Assembly: GCA_017558425.1 (NCBI GenBank)
Contig: JAFYVD010000023.1
Coordinates: 1-10,715 of the forward strand
Source: Clostridia bacterium
Lineage (GTDB): Bacteria > Bacillota_A > Clostridia > RUG12999
Length of the DNA: 10,715 nt
Direction of reading: 5' to 3'
Shown: positions 8,286-10,715 of the stretch, piece by piece
How the letters are laid out: each line of letters begins with the position of its first letter
Numbering within the stretch: the first letter of the stretch is position 1
Notes under the pieces: generated by a model
Databases searched by the model: none
Seen by the model: only the letters and a program-made list of their open reading frames with translations
What the model was told of the DNA's origin: nothing
Program-made: the position numbers and the translations under genes

Positions 8286-9425
8286 TTACCAGAAGAGCAT
8301 ATCGTTGCCTTTGAGTTTAAGGAGAGCTTCCATCATATAGTAGTCGCCGTAAACGATAGGAATGTGATGACCGGGTTCGCTGTGATATGCTGTTGTAGCG
8401 TTCTGGAGAATGGATTCGTTTTCGAGAGACCAGTCACAGTTTGCTTCAAGACCTTTGAGGAGCTTAACTGCGCCTGCAAGGTACATATCCTTTTCGCCTT
8501 CGGGAACAACTTTTGAAATTTCAATCAGACCGCAGGCAGCAACTGCACCGGCAGTTGTGTCCACAATGTGGGGCTCTGCAGGCTGACGGAAGTCGCATTT
8601 GGGCACGCCCGAATCGTCAATGTTTGCCATGAAATAATGAGCAACACGTTTTGCCATATCAAGATATTTTTCTTCGCCTGTGTGAATATACTGAAGAGCG
8701 AAACCGTAAAGTGCCCAGGAGTTACCTCTTGACCAGCAGGAACCGGGAGCATATCCCTGACCGCCTGTGGGAGATTCGCCGATATATTCGCCTGTTGCGG
8801 GGTCGGAAATTACAACGTGTTTTGAAGAACCGTCGGGACGGATGAATCTTTCCATAGCCATATCAGCGTGAGCATTTGCGATGAAGCTGAATCTGGGGTC
8901 TGTTGAAATTTCACTTGCCCAGTGGAGGAGAGGAATGTTCATCATAGAGTCGATGATAGCCCAGCCTGCAAAGGTCTGTTTGTCATCGGGCTCCCATGCA
9001 CGGATATAGTTTCCGGCAATGTTGAATCTGCCGGCAAGAACTGTTGCAACGTGCATACCGCGTGTTCTGGACTTTTCGTTACCTGTGATGCGGTAGTTTG
9101 CAACCGCGGAAGGCAGCCACATAAAACCAACGTCGTGGTGAAGTCCGTCGAAACCGATGATAGCTTCGTCAAGAGCTTCTTCAACTTTAATTGCTATATT
9201 TTTAAATTTATCGTCGCCTGTTTTGAGGTACATCAGCCACATCATACCCGGCCAGAAACCGTTTGTCCACCAGTATTTGCTGCGGTTAACGTATTTGCCG
9301 TCTTTAATGCCATCGGCAAATACGGCTTCAACCTGGGGAGCGACTACATCAAGTTTTTTCTCGATTTTATCCCAAAAACTATCAACCCAAGCGTAGTCAA
9401 CGTTAAATTCTTTTTTGTCCATCAT
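8286..9425 (-). CDS. GH88-type unsaturated glucuronyl hydrolase (first of a tandem pair)
   Basis: This 379-residue paralogue of the gene downstream has a similar length and architecture, and I judge it about two-thirds identical to it by eye. It keeps the catalytic pair (Asp98 in HDVGFM, Asp159 in WAIID) and the binding residues His203, Gln223, Arg233 and Trp237. It differs at the QGYAPxS motif, where Gly228 replaces the Asp226 of the second copy; the divergent stretches at about 36-50 and 145-152 lie in likely substrate loops. No signal peptide is visible, so it is cytoplasmic. I chose the ATG at 9425 because AGGAGG (9440-9435) lies 9 nt upstream; a second ATG at 9422 is possible. It is the first gene after a strong minus-strand promoter, so it probably leads a four-gene transcript through valS. 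The two copies may differ in linkage or sulfation preference, which is inference. Confidence 0.9.
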   Translation of the reverse strand: MMDKKEFNVDYAWVDSFWDKIEKKLDVVAPQVEAVFADGIKDGKYVNRSKYWWTNGFWPGMMWLMYLKTGDDKFKNIAIKVEEALDEAIIGFDGLHHDVGFMWLPSAVANYRITGNEKSRTRGMHVATVLAGRFNIAGNYIRAWEPDDKQTFAGWAIIDSMMNIPLLHWASEISTDPRFSFIANAHADMAMERFIRPDGSSKHVVISDPATGEYIGESPTGGQGYAPGSCWSRGNSWALYGFALQYIHTGEEKYLDMAKRVAHYFMANIDDSGVPKCDFRQPAEPHIVDTTAGAVAACGLIEISKVVPEGEKDMYLAGAVKLLKGLEANCDWSLENESILQNATTAYHSEPGHHIPIVYGDYYMMEALLKLKGNDMLFW

Positions 9426-9439
9426 AATAAAAGTCCTCC

Positions 9440-9460
9440 TTTGCCTGACCTAAAGGCAAA
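9440..9460. repeat. Inverted repeat in the GH88 leader (candidate operator or 5' UTR hairpin)
   Basis: Perfect 7-bp arms, TTTGCCT (9440-9446) and AGGCAAA (9454-9460), flank a 7-nt spacer. It lies downstream of the predicted GH88 transcription start, and its gene-proximal arm touches the AGGAGG Shine-Dalgarno at 9440. It could be an operator for a sugar-responsive repressor or an RNA hairpin that affects ribosome access. Confidence 0.5.
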
Positions 9461-9497
9461 TTACGTATTTTTCTGCGACCTGCGCACAATTAATATT

Positions 9498-9526
9498 ATT
9501 ATAGCATTTATCTACCTATATGTCAC
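9498..9526 (-). promoter_or_regulatory. Sigma-A-type promoter of the GH88/valS cluster
   Basis: Reading the minus strand, the -35 box GTGACA (9526-9521) is one mismatch from consensus, the spacer is exactly 17 bp, and the -10 box is a perfect TATAAT (9503-9498) preceded by TG-C, an extended -10. Transcription should start near 9491, giving a leader of about 65 nt that holds the inverted repeat at 9440-9460. Confidence 0.83.
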
Positions 9527-9570
9527 GGAAAAATAACGACAAAAGGAGAGAATTTCCCAAGGCTGTTTTC

Positions 9571-9599
9571 TTGACAAAAGCATTAAAAAATAGTATAAT
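9571..9599 (+). promoter_or_regulatory. Consensus sigma-A promoter of plsX
   Basis: A perfect TTGACA (9571-9576), a 17-bp spacer and a perfect TATAAT (9594-9599) lie 38 nt before the plsX ATG. Its -35 box is 44 bp from the -35 box of the divergent GH88 promoter. I saw no clear binding site for a lipid regulator such as FapR. Confidence 0.9.
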
Positions 9600-9637
9600 A
9601 TATTATGTGAAAATATATGGTTACGGAGGCATGAAAT

Positions 9638-10715
9638 ATGAAGATAATTGTTGATGCAATGGGTGGCGATTTTGCACCCGAACAGCAGGTTCTTGGTGCT
9701 GTAAGTGCGGCAAATGAACTTGGTGTTGATATAATTCTTTGCGGAAAAGAAGATGAAATAAAAACAGTGATTGAAAAGTCGGGTCAGCCGACAGACAGAA
9801 TTGAAATACATAATTGCACAGAAGTTGTGGAAAACGAGGATGACCCGATTCGCGGTGTCAGACGAAAAAAAGATTCGTCACTCGTGGTGGCGATGAAGCT
9901 TTTGCACGAAGGTAAAGGCGATGCACTTGTTACATCCGGCAACACGGGTGCGGTTATAGCTGCATCGGTGTTTGAACTGGGCAGAATCAAAGGGATTTCA
10001 CGCCCTGCAATTGCACCTATGATTCCCACAATTCCGGGAAAACCGCTTCTTCTGATGGATTCGGGAGCAAATGCGGTTTGCACAGCGCAGAATCTTCTGG
10101 GCTTTGCCATTATGGGTTCGCATTATATGGAAAATATTCTTGGAATAAAAAGTCCGAAAATAGGGCTTGTTAACATTGGTGTTGAGGAGAAAAAAGGTAC
10201 CCCGCTTACAAAAGAAGCATATCAGATTCTGAAAGCAGCGGATATTAATTTTGCAGGCAACCTTGAAGCAAGGCAGATTCCGCACGGTGATGTGGATATT
10301 GCCGTAACAGACGGATTTACAGGTAATGTAATCCTCAAGCTGATGGAGGGTATGGGCGATTTTATGAAAGCGGCGCTCAAAGGCATTCTTCTTAAAAATA
10401 CCCTGTCTAAAATCGGTGCACTCACAATGAAGAGCGGTCTTTCGGAATTCAAGAAAAAATTTGATTATAAAGATAGTTTTCATAAATTTGTAAAATATTA
10501 TGGGGATAATTATTATTTGGATACCACTAATTGGGCTTATTATTATGACTATACTTATAAAAAAGGAAATAATAACAGCCGTACCTTACGTTTTTATCTG
10601 AATAAGAAAAATAAGGTGGTAGATGTTGTATATATTCATCGTATTAAGAGATTTAAAATCAATGATAAAAATGTAGATATTGATTTTAAATTCAGAGCAC
10701 CAAAGGGTAAGCAAA
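9638..10715 (+). CDS. plsX: Phosphate acyltransferase PlsX (3' partial, C-terminus replaced)
   Basis: PlsX converts acyl-ACP to acyl-phosphate for the PlsY route of phosphatidic acid synthesis, peripherally at the membrane. The start MKIIVDAMGGDFAP, the SGNTGAV motif, the MDSGANAVC region, NIGVEEKKGTPLTKEAY, FAGNLEARQIPHGDVDIAVTDGFTGNVILK in two conserved blocks, and LSKIGALTMK all match the family. The ATG at 9638 has GGAGG (9625-9629) 8 nt upstream. Family agreement ends after FKKKFDY (Tyr277, base 10468). The expected continuation, a glycine-rich GGAPLLG-type segment and an HGSS-type motif over some 55-60 residues, is absent. About 80 unrelated residues follow in the same open frame to the window end. 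PlsX is normally about 330-345 residues, so the protein as read here is unlikely to be functional. Confidence 0.9.
   Translation, partial: MKIIVDAMGGDFAPEQQVLGAVSAANELGVDIILCGKEDEIKTVIEKSGQPTDRIEIHNCTEVVENEDDPIRGVRRKKDSSLVVAMKLLHEGKGDALVTSGNTGAVIAASVFELGRIKGISRPAIAPMIPTIPGKPLLLMDSGANAVCTAQNLLGFAIMGSHYMENILGIKSPKIGLVNIGVEEKKGTPLTKEAYQILKAADINFAGNLEARQIPHGDVDIAVTDGFTGNVILKLMEGMGDFMKAALKGILLKNTLSKIGALTMKSGLSEFKKKFDYKDSFHKFVKYYGDNYYLDTTNWAYYYDYTYKKGNNNSRTLRFYLNKKNKVVDVVYIHRIKRFKINDKNVDIDFKFRAPKGKQ
10472..10715 (+). other. Foreign, A/T-rich in-frame tail fused to plsX
   Basis: From about residue 279 of the plsX frame the sequence becomes Tyr/Lys/Asn-rich and no longer resembles PlsX. By direct count GC is 46/180 (26%) over 10501-10680 against 53/120 (44%) over 10321-10440. 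No frame of this stretch gives the expected PlsX C-terminus. The frame stays open for about 80 codons and looks like real beta-rich coding sequence, with alternating aromatic residues around NWAYYYDYTY and a later LRFYLNKKNKVVDVVYI. The switch coincides with a low-complexity run (AAGAAAAAATTTGATTATAA, 10451-10470). A misjoined contig end is the most likely reason; insertion or recombination is the alternative. No terminal repeats or target duplication can be seen because the far side lies outside the window. Confidence 0.75.

Noticed and set aside
9473..9484. Direct repeat CTGCG-AC-CTGCG in the GH88 leader.
   Set aside because: Five-base repeats 2 nt apart are easily expected by chance and are not linked to a known site.
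8922..9536. A 204-codon plus-strand open frame opposite the first GH88 gene.
   Set aside because: It is antisense to a conserved enzyme and runs on through the promoter gap; no ribosome site or recognisable motif.
9998..10483. A 161-codon minus-strand open frame opposite plsX.
   Set aside because: It is antisense to conserved PlsX motifs and crosses the composition break; it is Cys/Asn/Phe-rich with no start signal.
1..10715. CRISPR array, tRNA or rRNA gene, transposase, phage or attachment site.
   Set aside because: I saw no spaced repeats, cloverleaf, rRNA-like stretch, transposase motif or terminal inverted repeats; all but the last ~240 bp is explained by genes and short control regions.

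Overview
The window looks like chromosome, or a metagenome contig, from an anaerobic low-to-moderate-GC Gram-positive bacterium of the class Clostridia, probably a gut lineage. This is inferred from the class 1B dihydroorotate dehydrogenase pair (PyrK/PyrD), a separate PyrI regulatory subunit beside PyrB, strong Shine-Dalgarno sites, consensus sigma-A promoters and cytoplasmic GH88 sugar hydrolases. I cannot name a genus.

Layout. Positions 2-4117 (+) hold a tight pyrimidine operon: pyrK (5' end outside the window), pyrD, pyrF, pyrE, pyrB, pyrI. Most junctions overlap by 1-7 nt, and a hairpin plus T-run ends the operon at about 4145. The operon converges on a minus-strand cluster running from 9425 down to 4238: two tandem, clearly paralogous GH88-type unsaturated glucuronyl hydrolases, a 61-aa two-helix membrane protein, and valyl-tRNA synthetase (TTG start). 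A strong hairpin terminator at 4209-4229 closes it. The 212-bp gap 9426-9637 holds two back-to-back consensus promoters, one for the GH88 cluster and one for plsX (+), which runs to the window end.

How the genes work together. The pyr genes encode carbamoyl-aspartate formation (PyrB/PyrI), dihydroorotate oxidation (PyrD/PyrK), OMP formation (PyrE) and decarboxylation to UMP (PyrF); pyrC, carAB and any pyrR are not in view. The GH88 enzymes would finish breakdown of unsaturated uronic-acid oligosaccharides made by polysaccharide lyases, but no lyase, transporter or regulator is present. ValS and PlsX are housekeeping enzymes for translation and phospholipid synthesis.

Most notable point. PlsX follows its family through about residue 277, then switches in frame at an A/T-rich stretch near 10450-10474 to about 80 residues of unrelated Tyr/Lys/Asn-rich sequence, with GC falling from about 44% to about 26%. 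A chimeric contig end is the likeliest reason; a real insertion or rearrangement is the alternative. I did not find a convincing new biological system; the rest is ordinary housekeeping and sugar catabolism with some unusual local arrangements.
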